Of a stretch of 64,000 nt of DNA, positions 25,172 through 36,729 are shown piece by piece. Source of the DNA: Lanius collurio (taxonomy: Eukaryota > Chordata > Aves > Passeriformes > Laniidae). The DNA lies in assembly GCA_020086605.1 (NCBI GenBank), contig JACBWW010000003.1, positions 54,674,187-54,738,186 on the forward strand. Reading direction: 5' to 3'. How positions within the stretch are numbered: position 1 is the first letter of the stretch; the number at the start of each line of letters is the position of its first letter. The translations under genes and the position numbers were made by a program. The notes beneath the pieces were generated by a model. The model worked only from the letters and a program-made list of their open reading frames with translations. It did no database searches and was not told the origin of the DNA.

Positions 25172-26089
25172 AGGAAGGAACTAGATATGTAGAAACAGCA
25201 AGTTAGCAGATCATAACATAAATATCTCTCCCTCCCTCCTACCAAGCCATTTGCTTTCCTAACTGAAACCAGTGGTTTGTGATTCTTCACATTATTCTTT
25301 TAATGTCATGACCTGTGTGTCAAAGTGAGAGGTTGCTTGTGGATTTTTCTTGTCTTTGAAAGCAATACTTTCTCCAGAGACAAAGAAGCTCTTTTACAAC
25401 ACTCTTAGCAATTGCCATGAGGTGGGAGCTACAAATTGGGCAAGCCTGGGCAGTTGCATGCTGACTTTTTTCATTCCTCATGTCCCACAAGTATTTCTCT
25501 TTCAACAAGGCTTCTGTGTAAATGAAAAGGAACTTTTTTGTTTCCTTGATTTAGTTATATTATGTTTTAAAATTTCTCCTTTGGCTTCATTTCCCTCTGG
25601 AAGCTGCCCTGGCCATAAAAAATATCCCATAACCCTTCTAATTTTTAAAATTGCAAATTTGTATTGTTCCTCCATCCCTATCAACAAAAAAAGGACAGAT
25701 TTACTTTATTTCATTTGCATTTTCAAAGCCTTTGCAAGCTGTTTTCCACAATAGACCAGTCATAGCTTTGCACCTCAGAAATGAAAAAGTGGGCAGATCT
25801 GGCCCTTGAAAAGAAGCCTTTTCCAACTTTTTGTAAACATTAATGACCTATTCATAAAGAAAAGGGCAAAAGTTTTGCACAAAGAGATATTAAAACATTG
25901 AAACACTTGTAAAGTCTGTTGGAGAAATAAATGATGGCTTTGAGCAGACACTTTGGGAAACAGAAAAGAGGGCTACAAATATACCAGATGAAATCTTTTG
26001 ATGAGATTAGATAGTTTCCATCAACATTTCTGGTGATTTTCATACATACATATTCTGAGAACAGAAGAATAGCTGTAACACATCAAACA

Positions 26090-26620
26090 GCAAAATTGTC
26101 CATGTACCTAAATATTCTGCCTCCAGCACTGCCAGTAGTGGTTATTTTAGGAAGATGTCCGAATAGAGCAGGAATGCAGTGATACCTCCCTGGCATGGGC
26201 TCCCATTTCCAGTGGCTGGCAACTGCAAGACTGCCTGGGCCACCAGCACATCTTTTTAATTCTTCCAGGCATATGTCCAGCTGTGTTTTGACCTTGTGTG
26301 TACCACAGTCTCCTGTGGCAGGAGGTTTCACAGTTTAACAGCTAGCTGTGGGAAAAAAAAAAAAAAACAACAAAAAAACCCCAACAAAACAAACCTAGTA
26401 CCTGCTCATGTTTGTTTTGAATTTATGACCTCTTATAATCAGTTAATGTCCTCCTTCTCAATCTTCTTTTGGGAGGAACAGTGATATGTAATTCCCTGTT
26501 TCCTATTTACCTTTTCCATTCTACTTATAATTTATTTTGCCGTCTTCTGTCATGACACTTTTTAGTAAGTTTTCCAGGACTGAGGATTCTTTATGCCTAC
26601 AGCTGCTCATTCTATGTAAC
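26090..26620 (-). mobile_element. Ancient CR1/L3-like LINE relic, antisense
   Basis: The plus strand carries, in order, several blocks typical of an old amniote LINE in reverse complement. These are 'catgtacctaaatattctgcc', an 'agcaggaatgc..' block, 'ccagctg.gttttgacct', 'ctcctgtggcaggaggtttcacagttta' and 'gttttgaatttatgacctcttata'. Then come 'aatgtcctccttctcaatc', 'tttcctatttaccttttccattc', 'tcatgacactttttagtaagttttccaggactgaggattctttatgcctacagctgct' and so on. The poly-A run at 26353-26367 interrupts it as an internal insertion or slippage. It is strongly diverged and non-coding. The order of blocks supports LINE origin; placement in the CR1/L3 clade is from memory and less certain. Confidence 0.6.
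26353..26400. repeat. A-rich tract inside the old LINE relic
   Basis: Fifteen A's are followed by an A/C-only stretch of CAACAAAAAAACCCC type. It interrupts the flow of the surrounding antisense LINE relic, which suggests a later insertion or expansion. Confidence 0.8.
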
Positions 26621-26638
26621 CTGTTTAATGTCCTCCTT

Positions 26639-26702
26639 TCTAGAATCACAAAATCATTTAGGTCTGAAAAGACCCTAAAGATCATAAAGTCCATTACTTT
26701 TT
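26639..26702 (-). mobile_element. CR1 3' terminal fragment, antisense
   Basis: AGAATCACAAAATCATTTAG, then 'gtctgaaaagaccctaaagatcataaagtcca', is the reverse complement of the terminal 60 bp or so of CR1. It comprises the octamer-type 3' end followed by the 'gatgatctt.aaggtctt.tcc.acc' region. Only the very tail is present, abutting the older LINE relic. CR1 copies this short are common because reverse transcription starts at the 3' end and aborts early. Confidence 0.8.
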
Positions 26703-29700
26703 GCTGCTCTCTCTATCATTCTGATTCTTCCATGTGGTTGCATAGAAGAAACAGTCTTCATACCCTTTCACCTTAAAAATATACTGGCTACCATCAATGG
26801 AAACCTGACAAAGAGAAACCTCTGACAGTTACTGCTATTTCAGGCCAACATTCAGAAAAATGCTGTGTGCTGTTTCCTTCTGCAGAGGACAGATGTCAGT
26901 TGTGTTACCTAATGTAATACTGGAAGGTTTTTGGCTCAGATCCAGACAAGCATTCAGGTTTCCAACTCCTGTTTGGGCTTCTAACACCTGATTTAATGGA
27001 AAGCTGAATACTTGATTAGATGTGGCTACCATATGAACCTCAACAGAATTTAACTTACAATGTGTGCAGATGGGGCTTGAGCTTGTTGGATCAAGGCATA
27101 AACTTTTCAGAGGTGCTATGAAAAAGAGGTCCTTGGTGAACTGAGACTGTCAGGGACCATGGGAACACTTTTGTCCTGCATAATACACATGGATGTTCAT
27201 TCAAGATGGCTTTGCTCTTTCTGTAGTAAATTGTCACCTCCCTGGGCATGGAGCTGTAACCAGAAGAGTGGATTCTGTGGAAGGGTTAAGCTATCTGTAC
27301 AAATGCTCCATTGTGCCATCCAGCATGGTACTCTGAAGTACAGAGGAATGGAATACATGGGATTTATGTCTTTATGCAGAAGAAACTAAAAAGGCTGCAT
27401 TCATTATTACATTTTCTTGGAAGAGACCAGGCTTAGTGACTACATTTTCCTGTAAGAGGAAAGGAGCAGGAGAGGACACTTACCATTCCCAGCAGCTGAC
27501 TTCTGGTTAGCATTCAGTGCTCCACAAACAAACCCCCTGTGGCTACTATGTACTTAAAATCACCTAACAGGGACAGTGCCTTGTGCAACCAAGGCACAAT
27601 TTTTGTCCAGTTCAATATTTCTCCTTAGTGGAAATTTTTGTGCAGGCAAAATCTGTGTGATCTGTCCCTCTGGCAAATCCCTCTCTATGATTAAGGTCTT
27701 GTGATAAGACATAAAGGTCTCGTGTTCATTTCTGTTACAAAAAAAGAGATAAATGAAACAGAAACAACAAATATACCACTTCTTTTCCTCTAGGTTTCAG
27801 CTTTCCATTTGGAACCCCCCGCTTCATTCATCTGCTTCTATCAGTTTATACTGGATGAGTGTCTCTTTACACAGTCTAAAGAGTAATTCAGTAATTCAAA
27901 TTTATGAACGCAGTTTGTGTAAATTGGACGTTGCTGAATTTCCAGATACGATGATTCAGCCCTAGAGAATTTGCTTTCTCTTTTCTGTAATTTGAAATGC
28001 CATGCCCTATAAGTAATCTGCTTAAACACTACTGCTGGAAAATGTGAAGCAAAGCAAGCAGGCACTCGCAGTTCAAGGTGGTGTTGTCAGCACGGGAATT
28101 TCATTATCACCTTCCCTTCCTTTAATTACCTGTATTCCTAGAGTTTAAATAGAATAACTAAATGACAGGGGGGCCATAACTAGAGCTGAATTAGAGATGG
28201 AACACAGTGCCCAAAGGCACATGGGTTACATCTGCTATTGTGCTGTGCAGAAAAATGGGTCAAGTGTTTTGTTACCTGAGGTGAGGTTGCATGTGCAAGG
28301 TCAGAAGAGTTATGAAGGCTGATTATCCACTGATGAGAAGAATCTAAAGTTCACATTGAATAGGCCCTTCCTGTGAACGACTCTAGGCAGAGATTTTCTT
28401 AATAAACCATGAAAGCTAAAGATTGAAAACTATTTCCCATCTTGCCCAACGACTTACTGCTCTCTGGGAGAGATAGGGAAGGACTGAGGAGAGAAATTGA
28501 GGGAAGAATGAAAAAAGAAAAATCCCTGATGTGGCATGTTTCATGTATTGCAACACAGCTTGATGCAACCAGTTGTTGGAAGTGCAAATAGCTCCATGAC
28601 CTCAGGTCTAAAGCATAGAGCTTTGCTGCAGAGAGGAGTGGCAGGCTTTCTGACCTGACCACATTATAATAAATGCTCTAGTAAACAAAAAGGTGCTATG
28701 GCTTGCTTAAAAATCTGCAGGCTAAAAAGGTAAGCTGTGAAGTAATGCCAACATGTTGTAAGACTCATATAAAGAGAGAATGTGGATGGACGCCATCACA
28801 ACATTTATAACCACAAAGTCGTGCTTTCAGAAACAGCTGAGGTGGAAAGAGTTTACAAGGCAGATTTGCCTAAGGCAGTGAGTAATCTTTCTGTCCTCTG
28901 TGAGGGGCCTGAGTTAGCCCAGCCTTGGCAGCTGGTGAGAGCCAGCTGGAGTGTGTAGCATCCACCATGTGTCCCAGTGCTGCCCTGGGACGGTGCAGCC
29001 CTCACCCAGGAGCACCTGGCACTCAGCTGAGCTCCTGAACATGCCCAGCACATGGAGCTGAGCACACTCACTTGTACTGCAGCCATAGCCAAAAACTTGA
29101 TGCTGCAGGCAGGTTGGACTTGAGCACTGCTGCATCAGAAGTTGATGACAAACTGCTAGATGGATGTGCACATTTCCTTAACTTCAATTTGAATTCCCAG
29201 TCAAAGTGTAAATTGGTTTCCTGTGGATTTCTCAGTTAGTTTCTGTTAAAATATAAGAAAGTCATTATAAAGAATAACTCTCCAGCAATTTTGTCGTCTC
29301 CACAAAGTTATATCAACTACCCCTTGAATAAAAGTGTGATAATACTGGGCTCATGTCTCATGTTGTTATGACTGACTTCATTTTTCATTTTCATCTGAAA
29401 TTGAATTATGAGGTCCTAAACACACAACAATTTAGCTTTACTCTTTGATAATGCATAGAAATATATTTGTATACTATACACACACTGTATGAACTAGTAC
29501 ATTAAACATTTTAGAAAATAGAAAATTAGCAATTGGAATGGGACTTGTAGAACAGTTTTTCTGCTCTTACTATTTTAGGTAGTATGTTTAGTTCATTTTA
29601 GATAAATCTTGAGAATTATAGCTATCCTAAGACCTTGAAAAATTCTGACATCTGAGGTTTGGGGAACACTTGGCATAAATCAGTATTTCTGTACTGTTTT

Positions 29701-32700
29701 CTCTTTTATCTTACTTCCTTTCTTCTATTTTTTTTCTACTTGTGTGTTTTCAAGCACAGGCTCTTTGAAGGCAAGAGACCAGTCAAGAAATTTTATGCCC
29801 CACTTAAAACAGGCAATGATAATAAAGATTTGACATTTAGGATAGGGATTAGATTTCAGAAAATGTGTAGATACCATTATCACAACTCTCTCACAGATTT
29901 TTATCTTCACTACAAAGAAACAACAATATGTATAAATACATTTCTTTCTATATATGTTTGTAAATGTAAAATCTAGGCTTTGCATACAAAGAGCAGGTAC
30001 AGTGACATTCTTTCAGGACAGCAGCACTGGGTGCCAGTTAAAGATATGGAAACTTGCCATGGGCTCTGCAGCCCAGGGCTTGGCTTCTGCTTTCCCATTG
30101 TTTGCTCTGCTCGTGTCAAGACTTATTTCAAGAAAGGCGATGGCAAAACTCCCACTGGCTGTAGGGAAAGCGAGGTTTGACCCTTGTTGAGCAATAAAAG
30201 CTCTGTGAAGGCCGGGGGTGGGAGCTCACAGCAGCTCCTGTGGGCCTGACGTGCGCCGCCAAGGCTCACTCACACCCCACCCCTGTGCACCCCTTCCAGC
30301 TCCCAGATTTATAGGGCTCTGTGGAAAAGCCTCCACATCACACTGCATGGTATACTCAGTCACAGATGAACTTTGAATCACTCTGGCTCGTGGATTCAGA
30401 AAGGACAGCTTTGTTGCCATTGCATAAAACAAAGTGATTGTTAGCTACTTCTGTCTTTTTTTCGGTACATTATTTACCTGACTATTGGGAGAGCTTCACA
30501 AATGTTCTTTTGTTGGTGGAGTAATCTGCAGAAGAAGAAATGAGTCCCTCCTTCTGAATAGTGCTCCAGGATTAGGCATCTGTCCCTTTCAGGCTGTGGG
30601 AATGCTGTAGGAAAGATCTCCCTTGTCCTCAGTTTGGTGCTCCCCTCTGTGAGGGTGACACAGCCCACCTGGCCCCTTTTCCATCCACTCACTGGATTTG
30701 GGACAGAGAGGAGTCAGAGAGCTGAAGCACAGATGTGGACAAGGTGTAGACAAGTCTGCCTGTCTCTGGAATTACAGCTCAGAAATTGGGGTGGGGTCTC
30801 AGTGAAGGAAGAAGAGTCCTGTTTCTGCACCTCTCATCTCTCCATTCCACAGGGTTTTTGTTCCCCTGAATCAGTGCCTGCCATTGCCATGAAACTGAGA
30901 GTCCCCCTGTTTATTTTCCAACTGGTTCTTTAATGCTCCTAATATTTCACTAGTAGGGAACGTTACTGTTTCAATCTTGTACCCGATAAGTTCTGGAATA
31001 CTCAGGGGAGATAGTCATGGTTTTACTTAAACTAATTTGTAATGTCTGAAATTCAGTTTAAGTTACCAAGAGAAATAACTGTCATGGCATAGACAAATTA
31101 TATACAAACATCACTATAGTATGATTCCACTGGTGTTAACATCACCCAGCTTGCAAGGTGAAGAGCAGATAAATCAATCAACACTTGGTTTAAACCTGCT
31201 GTGGGTACAATATTGTAGAAAAAACAATGCTTGATGAACAAATTCCATGGTGGCTTTCACTGCTTTCCACATTTTCTTTCATTGTTTCCTTCTGAGAGAA
31301 AATATGAGTGAAACAATGTTCACACAAGAAAGAGGACCTATGCCTCTCCAGCTTGTTTGAAAAGAACAATTTATATTATAAAAATTTTTTAAATGTTCAA
31401 ATGAGGGAGGCAATACTATATAAGTTTTTGGTTTTTTTTAGTTGATGAGTGTGGAGTAGTTGGTATAAGGGCAGAATAACCATTTTTTGCTACTTGTGTG
31501 ATTAATCTTCATGTCGTTGTTGGAATTCCTCTGCCCTTTTGATTGATACATAACAGCAAATTATTTAGGGTTTGAGATTTTTCATTTGATTCTTCATAGA
31601 TCTGGCATTTAAACCTTAGCATGCATGTCCTATTTCTGTGAAAACCCTCAACATAGATGCCATTGACATATGCAGCTTGTAGTGACAACTTCAGTTTTCA
31701 GCCAGGACAGAAAATCTGGTAATGTTGAATATTCTTTTGGATATGAGTCATTATAGCTGTTAGAGCTCCTGATAGAAAAACCGCAAAAACTGAACACCAA
31801 CAGAGTGAATGAGACTCAGAAAGATTTTTCTCTATGTTGGCAAAGCTATCCCAGCAAAAATCCATTGCTTCTATTCTTGTGGATCTTGCAAGCTTGGAAT
31901 CAGAACAGCAGTTTACTTGGTTGCTACGCTCAGGGAGAAGAAGTCAGTCTAGATTCCAGATATTTGGAAATGTGACAGCATAAAGGAAAATATCTTCCAA
32001 TTTTACTGAGGGTCAAGACTTTCCAATAATTCAAGAATATGGAAAGAAATCTCCTGATGACAGTTGTCAGACACATTTTAAATGTCACCTTTCAACATTT
32101 CTTTAAAGACTACAAGAAAGACCCTGAAAATAAATGCTTTCTCTGCTCTTGATAATCTACTTCTTTTACTTAATGAACTAAGCTGCTCTCAGTTCTGCAC
32201 AACTTGAGGGAGAGTGTGTTTCATAGGTTATACAGGTATTTCCTTTCCCTCTACATGATGGACCTGATCCGACAAATACTTCTATGCTGATTTCAACACA
32301 CAGAATGGACTCCTGATTGAAGAATAGTTTTGGGTGTGGAACAAATTTCCCCAGGAGATTGAATAGAGCATACTGAATTATTTACCCCTGTCTTTTGTCA
32401 AGCATATGAAAAAGGTTAAAGATATCGAGTGCTTGGGATCAGTAATATTTTCAGGAAACTTGCAGTTCAGCATACAGTACTGAGAGAGAGCTGGTAGAAC
32501 TGCCACTGCTTCATGGGCATCATTGAACTGCACATTTCTGAGACATTTTGGACTTGGACCTGGCAGTCTCCAGGAAGTGTGGGTGAGGTACTTGCTGGCT
32601 GCCAGGGGTTCCTCCTGCCTTGGGTTTGACACACACTATTATAACCCTATTATCATCTCAATCCTAGTGTAGCTTTTTGAGTTAAGTATTGAAGCAACAC

Positions 32701-34600
32701 TCCCTGCTGCATTTGTGAATAACAAACATCAGACAGCTGTTGATGCTTGAACATTCAAATATTTGAAGTGTTACAAAAACTGTAACTGCTTTTGAAAAGC
32801 TCCTTATTCAACAACACCAGAACTAACTACAGAACATCAGAATCTAACTAAGTCCAACTCTGATTACCCATTTGGGAAAAACTATTTGGACAAAATGTTA
32901 GGTTTTTAGGTAGTATGGAAGTATTAGATACTATTGCAACATTTATCATTATTATTATCAATAAAACTTAAATAATATTTAAAATTGACAAATACCCAGT
33001 TTTAGATGTCCAACATGTGACATTTTAAATTATTTGGCTTTAGGGAAGTTGCTTAGTGCTTCAAAATCTTGGCTCCAGTTTCCTCCCAACCCTAAATTTC
33101 AGTCACATCAACAATACATGGTAACTCTTGCAGCAGCTTCAGAGAGAAAGCTTTGGACCAAAGGAATTCGTGACTCTGAATCTCAGTAAATAATTTGTGA
33201 AGTTGAAAGACGAATCCATATCCTTCATCAGTTATAATCAAGTTCTTCATTATTGAGCTTACTCCAATGCCAAAAAAAGATATGTTTCCCTCCAGACAAA
33301 AGGAAAGACAGTGATTTGCCCAGAAAATGTACAGCATATACAGAGAAAGACAAATGTGAGGTGGAGCAAAAAGACAGCACACAAAGTGTGGACAAGTATA
33401 GACTCACGACATAACATCTGTCAACCTTGTTGTGGAAAAAAAATGTAAATCCCCCTTTTCTGTACTTATGTTTTTTTCACTCCCATGTCTTCCAAGAAAT
33501 TCCCTGCTATCATGCTATTGCTTTCACACCTTTCCTCCCAATACACAGAATGCACTCTCCACCCAAGTTCAAAAGAGATGGACAGAATGAAGAAAAGAGG
33601 ACTAAAAGCATGCTTTGTTTTTTCTTGGAGAGGTGCCAGAGTTTATCATCAAGAACAATTTAAGACCCTGATTCAACAAAGTTTTAAAACCTATTGCCTG
33701 ATACTATGGATGGCCTTTAAAGCTCCAAGTCGTTTGGGATGGATGTAGGGGTTACCTGGGAGGATGCTGGTTGAGGCTTGAAATTCCAGTTTCAGAATTT
33801 GCTTTTTGTGATTACTTTTGTTATTCATGTAACACTCACTGTATTTCCTGATGTTTCTCATCAGTAAATCCATTAGGATGGCATTATGAAGTAAACAGAA
33901 AGAAGTGTGAAATTAACATTAATGCCACCTAAGATTTTAATGAGTACTTTAGAATATTTTTCAATAAATAATTAATGGATTAACATTTGAATTTCAGCTC
34001 ATGAACAGTCAGGATGAAGAAGTAAAAATGCTTAGTTGCCAAGTGCAGGAGTTATAAAAGCTTTTTTGTTGTGAATTAATATTAGTCCTATGGGGACACT
34101 CACAGAGTTGTTTATACTCACTGAAGTCAGAGTTTATGGATTATGTATATTCAAAGGCTTTGAATCAAATTAGCAATGTTGTCTACTCATTTATTCTGTG
34201 ATGTTAATGAGTCATTCTGGGCAAGCACTACTTCACCAATTTATACATTCAAGTTTCATTTTACAAGAGTCACTGCAACAATAAAGAATGATCTTGATCA
34301 TTCCAGACACTGGCAATTCAGATAACAAAAAGAATGGAAGAATGGTTTTGCAGGCTTGAATGTCTAAGGTTGTTTCTTCTGCCTGCTCTTATAGTCTGCA
34401 GATGAATGAGTTTTATTCCTGACCTGTGGTTTGCTTTGGCTCGCATATTCCCTTTTTTTCTCAACTACAGCTTTCCACAACTTTTTTAATACTTCTCTGA
34501 GGAATGTCGTTTAACCTGATAATGAACTTCTCATTTACTTCCCTTCCTTCATGTATGTAACAGCTTCCAGTCTTCAAAGTCCAGCTAGTAACTTTTGCAG
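26703..34600. other. Unique non-coding sequence, no gene recognised
   Basis: Short open frames only (up to 105 codons at 29659-29976), none with a family resemblance. The segment 28900-29170 is G+C richer with overlapping minus-strand frames of 79 and 85 codons that look like chance. The segment 30190-30300 is G+C-rich with several CpGs and follows an AATAAA at about 30192. That hexamer alone is not evidence of a transcript end. No RNA gene or mobile element is recognised. A+T-rich runs occur around 29460-29530 and 32935-32990. Confidence 0.7.
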
Positions 34601-36000
34601 TTCTCACAGATATGTCCCAGATCCAACTCTGCATTAAAAGCATTTAGCTCCCTGTATCTGCTGTCTGAATCACCCCCTTTCCTTCATTTACCACGGAGTG
34701 GTGTCCATCTCTCTTTCTACCATCCTTCTGGCCTCACTTCTTCCTTTTCATTGTACCAGTGTGTCAAGTTAGTTAATTCTAGATGCTTATTTCCCTTTAT
34801 TCCCCTCATCTCATCCCCTACACTCACTGAACAATCCAATTCTCTACTGATCACTTGCCTCCTTTGATGTCCTTTCCAAACTGCTGAACCAATTCTTGTT
34901 CTTGCCCTTTGCCTTGTCTTTACAGAACTGTATTCCTTTATGTCTCTGAAGCTGGCCCCATCTCTTTGGGTACTCAGCAGCACTTCCTTCCCTTGCCTGT
35001 CTGTGCTCACTCCTTTCCACACTCCCTTCTGGGCTTTCCTCAGGCTGCTTCCCACCGATCCACACCATCATCCCTTTCCTCTCTGATTCATCTATTGATC
35101 TCTGTGCAGCTGTCACTACCTCTCTGATCTTGACTATCTCCTTGGCAGCATTTGCATTTATTTTTTGATTAATCTGTGTTTTTCACTGGTATTTGTCCAC
35201 TGGATTTTAAATGCTTGGACGGTAAAAGGGTCAGGCACATGAATTAGGTTGTGTGTAGGTCTCCTTCAGCTGTTTCATTCCCCTAGTGAATAAGTGAATG
35301 CTGACCAAAAGAAAATGTAATTCAACCCCATAGCCCTGACTTCAACTTTTCCTCTTTCTTTAATTTCTTTTTCTCAGTGCTACATGTGGGATCTGGTAGC
35401 AATGAGTCCATTTTGACCTCTCTGCTATTTCTTTTATGTTTCTTATGGAACTCTCTCTTTTTTTCTCACTTCTTGCTGTTCAGGTATCCTATCAGTTGTT
35501 TCTAACCAGATTGTCTTTTTCAATACTATTGCTACTTATGAATACATTATTCACCTCTGCTTTCAACACTTCTTTCCATTTCCTCCTTGACTATCTCCAA
35601 GATGTCTTAGTTCACTCCCAGGGCTAAGGATAAAAAGTGGCTGAAAATACCATCATTTTGAAGATTAAAATGCTCATGTACTCCCTGTTTTTCATCCTGT
35701 GGATTACTCTTCACTGTGTCTTCAGTACTATCTTCTCTCTTTATCAGCATTATTTACTAACACCTTTTCTTGTTGCCCTGCTGTCAGGCTTTTAAATCTG
35801 TTATCGTTTCTTTCCTTTGGCCTCAGTTAGGCTATTCCATTCTGTCTACCTCACCTGAGAAAAGTTTCTGGGTGTTCCCTGTTTTCTTTTTCAGTTTCCC
35901 TTAAAAAAAAAAAAAAAAAAGTCTGTCATGGCGTCTTTGACTTCTTTCTTTCTGCCTTTATCCAATTTGCTCACAATTTCTTTCAGCTTTGGTATTGCTC
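34600..36000 (+). other. Pyrimidine-biased block (C+T-rich on plus strand)
   Basis: A long block with marked strand asymmetry; in 34981-35100 about 77% of plus-strand bases are C or T by hand count. As a result the minus strand is purine-rich and stays open in overlapping frames of 112 and 90 codons (34717-35055, 34844-35116) rich in Lys/Arg/Glu/Gly, which I take to be compositional artefacts. The style, with short TCCTTTCC and CTTCC words and few stops, resembles decayed bodies of L2-type LINEs. However, I cannot align it convincingly to any, so the origin is open. An A18 run lies within it at 35903-35920. Confidence 0.45.
35903..35920. repeat. A18 homopolymer
   Basis: Eighteen A's at the downstream edge of the pyrimidine-biased block. 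It could be the poly-A end of a plus-strand retroposed transcript, but no target-site duplication could be identified. Confidence 0.95.
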
Positions 36001-36704
36001 ATGACAATATGACTAAAGCAAGTAATCTTAGGATCACTCAGATTATAAAGTGTAGTCTATACGTATGCAATGCTACATACACTGAAGATTTAATTTTGAA
36101 CATAAGGTGACATGGAAACAAATATTTGTCAGCATATATGAATACAAAGAATAACAGTACATTATTTCTAAAACACTAATTACTAAAAATGTGATACAGC
36201 CACTGAGTTGTACAGGACCAAAATTCCTGGGGACTGTGCAAGGCCACTGAGTTCAGTTGGACAAAACAGAACAAATCACTCCTAGAGAAGCAATATGCCC
36301 CAATCATCTTAGTCCTGCTGAGCTGTGTGGCCTTGGGGAAGCCAGATGGTTCTGTTATACAAACACCACTTAGAGTTGACCACGACCCTGACTCAAATAA
36401 TGGCATTTCTGGTAAGTAGGATTAAACAGAGAATGAGATGTTCATTATATTAAAAAAAAGTAAGACACAAACTGAGACAATTTATAATCTGATTTTTCCT
36501 ACATTTTTGTTGCAGTAAAGCCAACGATTCAGCTGTTTTAATTACACCTCTTGGTCAAATGGCAATAAAATAAACATTGGATCTTTCTTCTGTAACCATA
36601 ACTTGAATTTGTTTTCCTCCACACATGTGCAGAGGCACAATCGTACCACATGAAAGCTTGCACAGTAATTTAGCATTCCGCCCATTCTTTTCCTTCACTA
36701 GTAC

Positions 36705-36729
36705 TTCCCATATTCTCTCAATATGGGAA
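36705..36729. repeat. Perfect inverted repeat, 10-bp stem
   Basis: TTCCCATATT (36705-36714) and AATATGGGAA (36720-36729) are exact reverse complements around a CTCTC loop. Pairing does not extend outward. No function is assigned. Confidence 0.9.

Larger units (their letters stand above)
22377..26085. other. Unique non-coding sequence with one CpG-richer patch
   Basis: No gene is recognised. A plus-strand frame of 115 codons (24105-24452) and one of 134 codons (25350-25754) resemble no protein family. The notable content is the CpG-richer patch at 24789-24985 with its imperfect inverted repeat, and a long T-rich run at 25139-25171. Nothing else stands out. Confidence 0.7.

Noticed and set aside
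30185..30300. AATAAA signal followed by a G+C-rich segment, considered as a transcript end or promoter
   Set aside because: A single hexamer in A+T-rich DNA is uninformative, and no upstream exon or downstream initiation motif was found.
34717..35116. Lys/Arg/Glu-rich minus-strand open frames of 112 and 90 codons
   Set aside because: They are explained by the purine-rich minus strand of the pyrimidine-biased block; two different frames look equally protein-like, which argues for composition.
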